DNA of 49,752 nucleotides. Origin: Acrocarpospora pleiomorpha (GTDB lineage Bacteria > Actinomycetota > Actinomycetes > Streptosporangiales > Streptosporangiaceae). Positions 23,626 to 32,187 of this stretch are shown here, piece after piece (positions within the stretch are counted from its first letter, which is position 1; each line of letters starts with the position of its first letter). Made by a program: the position numbers and the translations under genes. The stretch lies in NCBI RefSeq assembly GCF_009687885.1, contig NZ_BLAF01000078.1, positions 1-49,752 on the forward strand. The letters run 5' to 3'. The notes beneath the pieces are model-generated. The model made no database searches and was not told where the DNA came from. It saw only the letters and a program-made list of their open reading frames with translations.

Positions 23626-26421
23626 ATGACTGTTCACTCCGAGTTCGCCGCTCGTCATATCGGTCCTTCCGCCGCCGATCAGGCGCGCATGCTGGCCGCC
23701 GTCGGATACGCCACCACCGAGGACCTGGTCGCCGTGGCCGTCCCCAAGGCGATCCGCACCACAGAGCCGCTGAATCTGCCGGCCGCCGCCAGTGAGATCG
23801 AGACCCTGGCCGAGTTGCGGGAACTCGCCGCCCGCAACCAGGTGCTGACCTCGATGATCGGGCTGGGCTACTTCGACACGATCACGCCGGGCGTGGTGCT
23901 GCGGAACGTGCTGGAGAACCCGGGGTGGTATACGGCGTACACGCCGTACCAGCCGGAGATCTCGCAGGGCCGGCTGGAGGCGCTGCTCAACTTCCAGACC
24001 GTGATCACCGACCTGACCGGCCTGGACGTGGCCGGGGCCTCGATGCTCGACGAGGGCACGGCCGCCGCCGAGGCGATGACGCTGGCGCGGCGGGTGTCCA
24101 AGGCCAAGAGCGCGGTGTTCGTGGTGGACGCCGACGCGCTGCCGCAGACCAAGGCCGTGCTGGCCACCCGCGCCGAGCCGCTGGGCATCGAACTGGTCGA
24201 AGCCGATCTCGGCGGGGAGCTGCCCGAGTGTTTCGGGGTGCTGGTGCAGTATCCGGGGGCGAGCGGCCGGGTCGCCGACTTCCGCGACCTGTCCGAGCGG
24301 GCGCACGCGATCGGCGCGCTGGTCGTCGCCGCCGCCGACCTGCTCGCGCTGACGCTGCTCGAAACCCCCGCCGCGCTCGGCGCCGACATCGCGATCGGCT
24401 CCTCGCAGCGCTTCGGCGTCCCGTTCGGGTACGGCGGGCCGCACGCCGCCTACCTGGCCGTCCGGGAAGGGCTGCAGCGGCAGCTGCCCGGCCGGCTGGT
24501 CGGGGTGTCGCTGGACGCGGACGGGCGGCAGGCCTACCGGCTGGCCCTGCAGACGCGCGAGCAGCACATCCGGCGGGAGAAGGCGACCAGCAACATCTGC
24601 ACCGCGCAGGTGCTGCTGGCCGTACTGGCCGCCATGTACGCGGTCTACCACGGCCCCGACGGGCTGCGCCGGATCGCCAGGCGGGTGCACGGGCACGCGG
24701 CCCTGCTGGCCGAGGGGCTGCGGGCGGGCGGGGTCGAGGTGGCGCACGCGGAGTTCTTCGACACCGTGCTGGCCCGGGTGCCCGGCCGGGCGGCGGAGGT
24801 CGTCGCGGCGGCCCGCGAGCGGGGCGTCAACCTGCGCCTGGCGGACGCGGACCAGGTTGGCGTGTCCTGTGATGAGAAGACCACATACGGGCATCTGGAG
24901 GCGGTCTGGGAGGCTTTCGGAGTGCCTGCGGTCGAGGGTAGCCGGGAGGCGCTTCCCGAGGCGCTGGGGCGGACCTCGGACTTCCTGACGCATCCGGTGT
25001 TCCACAGCCACCGCTCCGAGACCGCAATGTTGCGCTATCTGCGGAAATTGCAGGACAAGGACATCGCGCTGGACCGGTCGATGATCCCGCTCGGGTCGTG
25101 CACCATGAAGCTCAACGCGACCACCGAGATGGAGCCCGTCACCTGGCCGGAGTTCGCCGGGATCCACCCGTACGCGCCGGTCGATCAGGCCGCCGGATAC
25201 GCCGCCCTGATCGAGACGCTGGAGGGCTGGCTGGCCGAGGTGACCGGCTACGACGCCGTCTCGCTCCAGCCCAACGCCGGGTCGCAGGGCGAGTTCGCCG
25301 GGCTGCTGGCGATTCGCGCCTACCACCACGCGCGCGGCGACCTCGGGCGGGACGTCTGCCTCATCCCGTCCTCGGCGCACGGCACCAACGCGGCCAGCGC
25401 GGTCATGGCGGGCCTGCGGGTGGTCGTGGTGGCCTGCGACGAGGACGGCAACGTGGACCTCGCCGACCTGGACGCCAAGATCGGCAAGCACCGGGAGGCG
25501 CTGGCGGCGATCATGGTGACCTATCCGTCCACGCACGGCGTGTTCGAGGAGGCCATCGCCGACATCTGCGCCCGGGTGCACGACGCGGGCGGCCAGGTGT
25601 ACGTGGACGGGGCCAACCTCAACGCGCTGGTCGGGCTGGCCAAGCCCGGCGAGTTCGGGGCGGACGTGTCCCATCTCAACCTGCACAAGACGTTCTGCAT
25701 CCCGCACGGGGGCGGCGGGCCAGGCGTCGGTCCCGTGGCGGTCAAGGCGCATCTGGCGCCGTACCTGCCCGGGCGGGGCGTGGGGGCGGTCAGCGCGGCG
25801 CCGTACGGGTCGGCGGGGATCCTGCCGATCTCGTGGGCGTACGTGCGGATGATGGGCGCCGAAGGGCTCAAGGCGGCCACCGAGCAGGCCATCCTGTCGG
25901 CCAACTACCTGGCCGTACGGCTCGCGCCGTACTACCCGGTGCTGTACACCGGGCGGGACGGGCTGGTCGCCCACGAGTGCATCGTGGACCTGCGGAAGAT
26001 CACCAAGGAGACCGGTGTGACCGTGGACGACGTGGCCAAACGGCTGGTCGACTACGGGTTCCACGCGCCGACCATGTCCTTCCCGGTGGCGGGGACGCTG
26101 ATGATCGAACCCACCGAGAGCGAGGACCTGGCCGAACTCGACCGGTTCGTGACCGCCATGGTCGCGATCAAGGGGGAGATCGACAAGGTCGGGTCGGGGG
26201 CGTACGAGAGAGACGACAATCCGCTGCGGAACGCGCCGCACACCGCCGACAGCGTCACCGCCGACACCTGGACCCACGCTTACAGCCGGACCGAGGCGGC
26301 CTACCCGGTCGCGTCCCTGCGGGATCAGAAGTACTGGCCGCCGGTGCGCCGGATCGACCAGGCTTACGGCGACCGGAACCTGGTGTGCGCTTGCCCGCCG
26401 CTGGAAGCGTACGAGGACTGA
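23626..26421 (+). CDS. gcvP: glycine dehydrogenase (aminomethyl-transferring), P protein
   Basis: 931 residues, the fused single-chain form. The N-terminal half (FAARHIGPSAADQARML, GYFDTITPGVVLRNVLENPGWYTAYTPYQPEISQGRLE) and the C-terminal half with the PLP lysine Lys688 (HLNLHKTFCIPHGGGGPG) are complete. It decarboxylates glycine and passes the methylamine group to lipoyl-GcvH. ATG 23626 follows GGAGG by 8 nt; an in-frame upstream extension would run into the riboswitch. A tandem glycine riboswitch controls it. gcvT and gcvH are not in this window. Confidence 0.97.
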   Translation: MTVHSEFAARHIGPSAADQARMLAAVGYATTEDLVAVAVPKAIRTTEPLNLPAAASEIETLAELRELAARNQVLTSMIGLGYFDTITPGVVLRNVLENPGWYTAYTPYQPEISQGRLEALLNFQTVITDLTGLDVAGASMLDEGTAAAEAMTLARRVSKAKSAVFVVDADALPQTKAVLATRAEPLGIELVEADLGGELPECFGVLVQYPGASGRVADFRDLSERAHAIGALVVAAADLLALTLLETPAALGADIAIGSSQRFGVPFGYGGPHAAYLAVREGLQRQLPGRLVGVSLDADGRQAYRLALQTREQHIRREKATSNICTAQVLLAVLAAMYAVYHGPDGLRRIARRVHGHAALLAEGLRAGGVEVAHAEFFDTVLARVPGRAAEVVAAARERGVNLRLADADQVGVSCDEKTTYGHLEAVWEAFGVPAVEGSREALPEALGRTSDFLTHPVFHSHRSETAMLRYLRKLQDKDIALDRSMIPLGSCTMKLNATTEMEPVTWPEFAGIHPYAPVDQAAGYAALIETLEGWLAEVTGYDAVSLQPNAGSQGEFAGLLAIRAYHHARGDLGRDVCLIPSSAHGTNAASAVMAGLRVVVVACDEDGNVDLADLDAKIGKHREALAAIMVTYPSTHGVFEEAIADICARVHDAGGQVYVDGANLNALVGLAKPGEFGADVSHLNLHKTFCIPHGGGGPGVGPVAVKAHLAPYLPGRGVGAVSAAPYGSAGILPISWAYVRMMGAEGLKAATEQAILSANYLAVRLAPYYPVLYTGRDGLVAHECIVDLRKITKETGVTVDDVAKRLVDYGFHAPTMSFPVAGTLMIEPTESEDLAELDRFVTAMVAIKGEIDKVGSGAYERDDNPLRNAPHTADSVTADTWTHAYSRTEAAYPVASLRDQKYWPPVRRIDQAYGDRNLVCACPPLEAYED

Positions 26422-26439
26422 ACCGTTTGGCATGTCTGG

Positions 26440-26455
26440 GGGCGGATCGCCGCCC
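26440..26455 (+). terminator. hairpin after gcvP
   Basis: GGGCGG-ATCG-CCGCCC forms a 6-bp GC stem with a 4-nt loop, 19 nt after the gcvP stop. No U-tract follows, as is common in high-GC actinomycetes. Confidence 0.5.
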
Positions 26456-26514
26456 GGAAGGCTAGGATCCTCGTGATCCTTTTCCGGCTGAGATCGGCAG
26501 TGGAGGCCCCCCTC

Positions 26515-27012
26515 ATGACGGCCATCGACCCTCGCGCCGATCAGGTGCGGCAGATCGACCGGGCCCGCCGTCTCTACGAGGCGGGCGAGCTGGACGCCGC
26601 CGCCGAGCTCTTCGCGGAGCTGGCGACCACGGAGGGCGCGCACGATCGGGCCCAGGCGGCGCTCGGGCTCGCGGTGGTGGCCGAGCGTATGGCCGAGGAT
26701 CTGCTGGCGGATGGGCGGCCGGACGAGGCCGCCGATGTGGTGCTCCAGGTGCTGGAGGTGACGGACGCGCCGCGGTTGCGGGTGCTGCTGGGCATCGCGC
26801 ACCTGGAGATGGCCTGCGCGGAGTTCGCCGCCGCCGTCGAGGCGGGGCCCGATGCCGACACTGACACGGCCGCACTGGCCATTGAGCTGCTGGCGCGCAC
26901 GCTCCCGCTGCGCGGCCGGGACGGCGACGCGGAAACCGTCTGGCGATACGGGTTCGAGCACGCGGACGACACGCTCGCCGCCCAGGTCAGGCAGCGGTAC
27001 GACCGCCCCTAG
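26515..27012 (+). CDS. TPR-like helical protein
   Basis: 165 residues from ATG 26515, preceded by TGGAGG 8 nt upstream (an in-frame GTG at 26473 is less likely). Entirely helical, with two or three degenerate tetratricopeptide-type helical pairs (QIDRARRLYEAGELDAAAELFAEL, AQAALGLAVVAERMAEDLLADGRPDEAADVVLQVLEV). Cytoplasmic, acidic, no catalytic motif. Probably a scaffold; no specific family recognised. A TAGGAT box at 26462-26467 may be its -10 element. Ends overlap the convergent membrane-protein gene by 4 nt. Confidence 0.7.
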   Translation: MTAIDPRADQVRQIDRARRLYEAGELDAAAELFAELATTEGAHDRAQAALGLAVVAERMAEDLLADGRPDEAADVVLQVLEVTDAPRLRVLLGIAHLEMACAEFAAAVEAGPDADTDTAALAIELLARTLPLRGRDGDAETVWRYGFEHADDTLAAQVRQRYDRP

Positions 27013-27356
27013 TTCCGGCGGCGGCCCAGCGCGTAGGCCAGGTTGATCAGGACGATGCCACCCCAGGCGAGGAACAGGCCCGGGGTGCCCGCGTTGCCGG
27101 CCGCGATCGCCGTCAGCGGGATGGCGATGCCGAGCGAGCCCAGCGCCACCGGGATGTGTGAGTTGTCGGGCTTGGGTGGCTTGACGCCCGCTTTGCTCTG
27201 GTGAACCGCGACCTCCGCGCGCACCCGCGCGGTGATCTCACTGTCAAGTTTCTCCAAAAACGAGTCGACGAGCGCGTCCTCGTACTCGGGACCGAGGTCC
27301 CGGCGCGCTTCGAGGGTGGCTCGCAGATCGTCACGTGGCAATGATGTGTCGGGCAC
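27009..27356 (-). CDS. small membrane protein, DUF-type
   Basis: 115 residues from GTG 27356 (VPDTSLPRDD), with ATG 27392 as an alternative. A hydrophilic N-terminal region (LRATLEARRDLGPEYEDALVDSFLEKLDSEITARVRAEV) is predicted helical, followed by two membrane helices (about 68-88 and 92-110) and a GRRRN tail. The organisation resembles small actinobacterial membrane proteins with a cytoplasmic N-terminus; no function is known to me. Neither start has a well-spaced ribosome site. Confidence 0.65.
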   Translation of the reverse strand: MPDTSLPRDDLRATLEARRDLGPEYEDALVDSFLEKLDSEITARVRAEVAVHQSKAGVKPPKPDNSHIPVALGSLGIAIPLTAIAAGNAGTPGLFLAWGGIVLINLAYALGRRRN

Positions 27357-27475
27357 GTAGTCAAATCTGGCACACCCGCGCCATGACGTCATCCTCCATT
27401 TGGACGACGCCCGTGTAATGCCCCGGAGGGAGCCGCCGTGCCGGAGGCGCGGCCATGACAAGGTAGCGTCCGGGT

Positions 27476-28108
27476 ATGGAGCTTGAGACCGCCTACGGGC
27501 CGGGGCGGGTGGAGATCGAGGTGGCGGAGTCGCCGTGGCTGGTGCTGGCGCTCACCCACGGCTCGGCTGGGGGAGTGGACGCGCCCGATCTGCTGGCGGT
27601 GCGGGACGCGGCTTTGGCGGCGGGGGTGAGCGTGGCCCGGGTGGTCCAGCCGTTCCGGCTGCGCGGGGCGCGGGCGCCCGGCCCGGTCGCCAAGCAGGAC
27701 GAGGCCTGGCTGGCGCTCATCGGCGCGTTGCGCGCGCGGCTACCGGGGTTGCCGCTGGTCCAGGGCGGGCGCAGCAACGGGGCCAGGGTCGCCTGCCGTA
27801 CGGCGCGGGAGGCCGGGGCCGAAGGGGTGGTGGCGCTGGCCTTCCCGCTGCACCCGCCGGGCAGGCCGGAGCGCTCCCGGGCCGATGAGCTGCGTGGGGC
27901 CGGGGTGCGGGTGCTGGTGGTGAACGGCGACCGGGACCCGTTCGGAGTGCCCGCCGAGGCGGACGCGGACCGGCTCGTGGTGCTGGCCGGGGAGGGTCAC
28001 GATCTCAAGAGGGAGCCGGCCCGGGTGGGCGCGGAGGTGGCCCGGTGGCTGGCGGAGCGGGTCAGGCCGCGCTGCTCGCCAGGTCGGTCGGCCGGTGGGG
28101 GGCGATGA
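27476..28108 (+). CDS. alpha/beta hydrolase, KANL3/Tex30-like
   Basis: 210 residues. Nucleophile elbow GGRSNGARVA (Ser100), Asp in VVNGDRDPFG and His in GEGHDLKRE give a complete triad; LTHGSAGG is the oxyanion region. The KANL3/Tex30-like group of dienelactone-hydrolase-fold proteins is widespread and mostly uncharacterised. ATG 27476 lies 15 nt into the other strand's putative extended ORF. The last 47 nt overlap the convergent DUF5999 gene, and the C-terminal RCSPGRSAGGGR reads like readthrough rather than folded sequence. Confidence 0.75.
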   Translation: MELETAYGPGRVEIEVAESPWLVLALTHGSAGGVDAPDLLAVRDAALAAGVSVARVVQPFRLRGARAPGPVAKQDEAWLALIGALRARLPGLPLVQGGRSNGARVACRTAREAGAEGVVALAFPLHPPGRPERSRADELRGAGVRVLVVNGDRDPFGVPAEADADRLVVLAGEGHDLKREPARVGAEVARWLAERVRPRCSPGRSAGGGR

Positions 28109-28262
28109 CGACGCCGTTCGGAAGCAGCTCGCCGGTGTCCTCAAATAGGACCACACCGTTGCACAACAGGCTCCACCCCTGCTCGGGGTGGGCCGCGACG
28201 GTTCTGGCGGCTTCTCGATCCTTCGCTTCCGCGTTCGGACAAGACGGGTCATGAGGGCACAT
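28062..28262 (-). CDS. DUF5999 family small protein
   Basis: 66 residues. The family pattern is clear: MCPHDPSCPNAEAKDREAA with two conserved cysteines, HPEQGWSLLCNGVVLFEDTGELLPNG and IAPHRPTD. This short cysteine-containing family is widely conserved in actinomycetes and has no known function; the Cys pair may bind metal. It overlaps the 3' end of the convergent hydrolase by 47 nt. The following 255 nt (28263-28517) hold its promoter region and nothing else I can support. Confidence 0.85.
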   Translation of the reverse strand: MCPHDPSCPNAEAKDREAARTVAAHPEQGWSLLCNGVVLFEDTGELLPNGVVIAPHRPTDLASSAA

Positions 28263-28517
28263 CGCCGGGGCTCCGTGTCTATCTCGGGTCGCTCGTTGGA
28301 CGGATCCCTCAGCTGGACGGGGGACGAGCGCTTGGTTGGACGTGTTGCAGTGGACTACACCAGTGTGCGGTAGGTCACTCGGTCAGGACATAGCCCGTTG
28401 GGACGATTTCAACCGGTCCAGTTGGCAAGCCTTGCCGTATGTGATCTGCGGCACAAGACTGCCTGACGGACGATAACAGCCCAAGCGCGACACGCCGTCG
28501 TTCCGGTAAATGAGTGG

Positions 28518-29093
28518 TTACATACCATTCGGTCGGGCTAGACCGGCCAAAACCGCGTCGAGTCCCCGTTCGAAATCCTCCTCGCCGGACTCCACCCGGG
28601 CGTGCGCCACGGTGGCGTCCGGATCGGCCCAGCCGGAGCGCTGCACCTCCACCGCGACACTGCCGAACATGTACGCCCTGAGTGTGCGCACCGCGCCCGA
28701 CGGGTCGTCAAGACCGGCTTCGCGGAGCCGCTCCACCTGGTTGGCGATCGTCGCCAGGGCCATGCCCTTGGGCGGTTTGGTCAGCGCCAGCGCCAGCACG
28801 CCCGGGTGTTCGAGCAGGGCCGCCCTGCCCGCCCGCGCCCAGTCCCTGGCGACGTCCTGCCAGGTCTGCCCGCCCGAGTCCACCTCGATCGTGGTGACAT
28901 GCTCGGCCAGGGCGTCCATCAGGGCCTCCTTGCCGCGGGGGAGGTGATGGTAGATGGCCATCGCCTCCACCTGGAGGGCGTCGCCGAGCCGCCGCATGGT
29001 GAGGCGGCGCAGCCCCTGGCCGTCGGCGATGTGCAGGGCCGCGTCGATGATGCGCTCCCGGGAGAGCGGGACGGGCGGGCGTTTGGCTGGCAT
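28518..29093 (-). CDS. TetR-family transcriptional regulator
   Basis: 191 residues. The TetR helix-turn-helix is at residues 10-55 (LSRERIIDAALHIADGQGLRRLTMRRLGDALQVEAMAIYHHLPRGKEAL), followed by an all-helical ligand-binding domain of TetR_C type. The helix-3 signature AMAIYHHL is standard. Its divergent neighbour is the 29198 hypothetical gene; the operator and ligand are not evident. Confidence 0.88.
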   Translation of the reverse strand: MPAKRPPVPLSRERIIDAALHIADGQGLRRLTMRRLGDALQVEAMAIYHHLPRGKEALMDALAEHVTTIEVDSGGQTWQDVARDWARAGRAALLEHPGVLALALTKPPKGMALATIANQVERLREAGLDDPSGAVRTLRAYMFGSVAVEVQRSGWADPDATVAHARVESGEEDFERGLDAVLAGLARPNGM

Positions 29094-29197
29094 ATCGAGA
29101 ACCTTACTTCGTACAGGCGGCCTCCGGGGGCACGACTGTCGGCGGGACCGCGTACGCTACCGGCAGTAAGGGTTGGACAGAGTTTGAGGGGCTGACG

Positions 29198-29590
29198 ATG
29201 GCGTTTTTCCGTCCGCGTGTGAGCCGGGAGGCGGAGGTTCGCTACCACGCCGACCAGGAGGCGGCGAAGGGCTATCCGGCGATGCTGGAGCGCGCCCGCA
29301 CGGCGGAGCGGGAGTACCGCGCCAAGCGGGCCGCCCACGCGCCGGGGGCGGAGTTGCGGGCCGCCGGGGTGGCGCTGGACCAGGCGATCTCGGGGGCGCT
29401 GCGGTCGGCCGAGTCGGCGCAGCGGGCCACCTTCGGGGTCAAGGCGTATGACGACCGGATCCGGCGCAGGAAGGGCCGGGCCACGCCCGAGGGCGCCAAG
29501 TGGACCGCCGAGGTGAACCGGCTGCGGACGCTCCGCGAGGAGCACCGGCTGACCGGGATCGTCCGGGTTCCGGACAACGTTCCGGGATAG
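29198..29590 (+). CDS. hypothetical charged helical protein
   Basis: 130 residues, Arg/Glu/Ala-rich and mostly helical (REAEVRYHADQEAAKGYPAMLERARTAEREYRAKRAA), probably coiled coil. No membrane segment, signal peptide or catalytic motif. GAGGGG about 7 nt before ATG 29198 supports the start. Divergent from the TetR gene and possibly controlled by it. No family recognised. Confidence 0.6.
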   Translation: MAFFRPRVSREAEVRYHADQEAAKGYPAMLERARTAEREYRAKRAAHAPGAELRAAGVALDQAISGALRSAESAQRATFGVKAYDDRIRRRKGRATPEGAKWTAEVNRLRTLREEHRLTGIVRVPDNVPG

Positions 29591-29675
29591 CGAGATCCCG
29601 GATAACGGATAACCGATCACGCAACCGCTGGGCACGTTCCGCCGCCGGAGCTTACCGTGAGGTACGGGAGGGCGG

Positions 29676-30428
29676 ATGGCCGGACGGGCGCGTTACGCGG
29701 CGGGTAAGCCATGCTGGGTCGATCTCGGCACGGGGGACCTGGCCGGGGCGGAGGAGTTCTACCACGGGCTGTTCGGCTGGGACTTCGAGCCGCGGGGGCG
29801 TAGTCATTCGACCGCGCTGCTGCGCGCCCAGCCGGTGGCGGGGTTCGGGCCGGTCCGGGAGGCCGGGTGGGTCACCCATATGGCGGTGGACGATCTCGAC
29901 GAGAGCGTCAAGCATGCCGTACAGGCGGGTGGGCGGTTGCTTTCCGGGCCCGATCAGGTTTTCGACGAGGGCCGGGAGCAGGGCTGGGGGGCGCTGCTCG
30001 CCGACCCGGCGGGGGCGATGTTCGGGGTCTGGGAGGAACGGGACTTTCCCGGGGCGGCCATGCATCACGTGCCGGGCACGTTCTGCTGGCACGAGCTGGC
30101 CGTCCGGGACACCGAGGTGGCGGCGGAGTTCTACCGGCGGGTGTTCGGCTGGCAGGGCCGGGTCTCCGGCAGTTACACCGAGTTCGACCTGCGCCGGCCG
30201 CGGGAGACCGTGACCGGCATGGTGGAGATGACCGACGCCTGGCCGCAGGAGATCGTGCCGCACTGGATGGTCTACTTCGCGGTGGCCGACTGCCTGGCCG
30301 CCGCCGACCGGGTGGAGTCGCTCGGCGGCGTCATCGAGATCCCGCCGTTCGCGCTGCCTTCGGGCCGGGTGACCGTGGCCTCCGACCCGCAGGGCGCGGT
30401 GTTCTCGCTGATCGAGTTGGCTAGTTAG
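29676..30428 (+). CDS. two-domain VOC (glyoxalase-like) protein
   Basis: 250 residues made of two vicinal-oxygen-chelate modules (about 8-120 and 130-248). Repeated signatures CWVDLGTGDLAGAEEFYHGLFGWDFE and CWHELAVRDTEVAAEFYRRVFGWQ mark the start of each, and ADPAGAMFGVWE and SDPQGAVFSLIE the end. Similar actinobacterial proteins act as hydroxylases-like or drug-binding proteins, but most are uncharacterised. The stop overlaps the convergent sigma factor gene by 4 nt. Confidence 0.85.
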   Translation: MAGRARYAAGKPCWVDLGTGDLAGAEEFYHGLFGWDFEPRGRSHSTALLRAQPVAGFGPVREAGWVTHMAVDDLDESVKHAVQAGGRLLSGPDQVFDEGREQGWGALLADPAGAMFGVWEERDFPGAAMHHVPGTFCWHELAVRDTEVAAEFYRRVFGWQGRVSGSYTEFDLRRPRETVTGMVEMTDAWPQEIVPHWMVYFAVADCLAAADRVESLGGVIEIPPFALPSGRVTVASDPQGAVFSLIELAS

Positions 30429-31636
30429 CTGGCCCAGTCCAGGAGCGGGATCGTGTTGCTGGGGTGGCGCAGCTTGGACAGCGACTCCTTCTCCAGCTGG
30501 CGGATGCGCTCCCGGGTCAGGCCCAGGTGCTTGCCGATCTCGTCCAGGGTGTGCGGCTTGCCGTCGGCCAGGCCGAAGCGCAGCGCCATGATGCGCGCCT
30601 CGCGCGGGGACAGGTTGGCGAGCACGCCGCGCAGCTGCTCGGCCAGCAGCTGCCGGTCCACCACCTCGGAGGCCTCCAGCGAGTCCACGTCCTCGATCAG
30701 GTCGCCGATCCGGGTCTCGCCGTCCTCGCCGATGGTGGAGTCCAGGCTGATCGGCTGGCGGCTGGTGCGCAGCAGCTCCTCGATCTGGTCGGGGGTCTTG
30801 TCCAGCTCGACGGCCAGCTCCTCGGGGGTGGGCTCGCGGCCGAGGCGCTGGTGCATGTCCCGCTCGACGCGCGACAGCTTGGACAGCATCTCCAGCACGT
30901 GCACGGGCAGCCGGATCGTCCGGGCCGAGTCGGCGAAGCCGCGCTGTATGGCCTGGCGTATCCACCACATCGCGTACGTGGAGAACTTGAAGCCCTTGGT
31001 GTAGTCGAACTTCTCGACCGCCCTTATCAGGCCGAGGTTGCCCTCCTGGACGACGTCCAGCAGGGCCATGCCGCGGTCGGTGTACTTCTTGGCCACCGAG
31101 ACGACCAGGCGGAGGTTGGCCTCCAGCATGTGGTCCTTGGCGCGGCGGCCGTCCTCGATCACCCACTCCAGGTCCTCGCGGAAGCCGGGGGGCAGGCGCT
31201 CGCCGGACTCCTCGGCCTCCTCCAGCTTGTACTCGGCGTACAGGCCGGCCTCGATCCGGCGGGCGAGCTCGACCTCCTGGGCGGCGGTGAGCAGCGTGCG
31301 GCGGCCGATGGACTTGAGGTAGGTGTGGACGGAGTCGCCCATGACGGAGGTGTTGTCGTCGATGTCGATCGACTGGGCCTCGGCCTCGGCCTCCTGAGGG
31401 TCGAAATCCTCCTCCGCCGCCGTGGTTTGGGGGGTATCGGCCAGGCTCACCCCGGCCTCGGTGAGTTCGCGCACCAGGGTGCGGCCCTCCGCGGCGCCGA
31501 CGCCCGCCTCGGTGAAGGCCTGGCGGAGTTCGGACAGGGAAAGGTGACCCTGCGCGCGGCCTCGCTCAAGGAGCTGGTCGAGCGTCGTGGGGGTCGTTTC
31601 GCGTGCGCGCGAGGCCGCCACGGCGGTTCGGGGCAT
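30425..31636 (-). CDS. primary-like sigma factor (sigma-70 group 1/2, HrdB paralogue)
   Basis: 403 residues. A short region 1.1-like domain (about 15-75), region 1.2 (DSVHTYLKSIGRRTLLTAAQEVELARRIEAG), region 2 (LRLVVSVAKKYTDRGMALLDVVQEGNLGLIRAVEKFDYTKGFKFSTYAMWWIRQAIQRG), regions 3 and 4.2 (TLDEIGKHLGLTRERIRQLEKESLSKLRH) are intact. It ends LLDWAS rather than LRDYLD, so a group 2 paralogue seems more likely than the essential factor. ATG 31636 has an excellent AAGGAGGAGG site. A 14-bp palindrome lies 113 nt upstream. Confidence 0.92.
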   Translation of the reverse strand: MPRTAVAASRARETTPTTLDQLLERGRAQGHLSLSELRQAFTEAGVGAAEGRTLVRELTEAGVSLADTPQTTAAEEDFDPQEAEAEAQSIDIDDNTSVMGDSVHTYLKSIGRRTLLTAAQEVELARRIEAGLYAEYKLEEAEESGERLPPGFREDLEWVIEDGRRAKDHMLEANLRLVVSVAKKYTDRGMALLDVVQEGNLGLIRAVEKFDYTKGFKFSTYAMWWIRQAIQRGFADSARTIRLPVHVLEMLSKLSRVERDMHQRLGREPTPEELAVELDKTPDQIEELLRTSRQPISLDSTIGEDGETRIGDLIEDVDSLEASEVVDRQLLAEQLRGVLANLSPREARIMALRFGLADGKPHTLDEIGKHLGLTRERIRQLEKESLSKLRHPSNTIPLLDWAS

Positions 31637-31748
31637 GAGGACACCTCCTCCTTGACTTCGTGCGTAAAGTGATTCTGAATGGGCTGTTCCGGCTCGGTCA
31701 GGAAGTCGGCGGCGGGTGGCTCGTCGCTCCGGCGTGCCAGTAGCAATA

Positions 31749-31762
31749 ACGCCTTAAGGCGT
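31749..31762. promoter_or_regulatory. 14-bp perfect palindrome upstream of the sigma gene
   Basis: ACGCCTTAAGGCGT (7-bp arms, no spacer) lies in the 186-nt gap between the sigma gene and the 31823 gene. It could be an operator for the sigma gene or a short terminator stem for the upstream minus-strand gene. Confidence 0.4.
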
Positions 31763-31822
31763 GATTTGTTCCCAGGGGCCCGAGAATGCCGGGGGCGGTG
31801 GATTGGCCCGCCCGCGCGGGAC

Positions 31823-32137
31823 TCAGTTGGGCAGGATGCTGATGGACACTTCCGGAATCGGCATCGGCTGCGCGTCCTCCAGCCGTTCCTTGGTCCAGTA
31901 CTCGGAGATCTCGCCCGGGTCACCGGGCATGAGCCGGGAGACCACATTCGGGTCCGTTTCCGGCTCGGAGACCACGCCGGAGTCCGGCGCCGGGGTCGCG
32001 CGGGTGACCTCCTTGAGCCGCAGCGACTCCTCGTTCAGCCGCCCCGCCGAAGCGGTGTGCGCCACGGCCACCCCGCCCACGAGGATCGCGCCGACGACTC
32101 CAGCGGAGATCAGCATCTTGGGCGTGGGAATCAGCAC
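31823..32137 (-). CDS. small secreted or membrane-anchored hypothetical protein
   Basis: 104 residues from GTG 32137; the GTG at 32143 lies only 2 nt from GGAGG, whereas 32137 is 8 nt away. One N-terminal hydrophobic segment (MLISAGVVGAILVGGVAVAHTASA) could be an anchor or signal peptide with AxA cleavage, followed by an acidic, proline-rich, probably extracytoplasmic tail. No domain recognised. Sits between menE and the sigma gene on the same strand. Confidence 0.6.
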   Translation of the reverse strand: MLIPTPKMLISAGVVGAILVGGVAVAHTASAGRLNEESLRLKEVTRATPAPDSGVVSEPETDPNVVSRLMPGDPGEISEYWTKERLEDAQPMPIPEVSISILPN

Positions 32138-32187
32138 GGGCACGTCCTCCTAGTGGCGGGCTTACGCAACTGTATGACGAGCGCAGG

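Noticed and set aside
23539..26961. 1140-codon minus-strand frame opposite gcvP
   Set aside because: Pure shadow of gcvP and its riboswitch; no domain signals.
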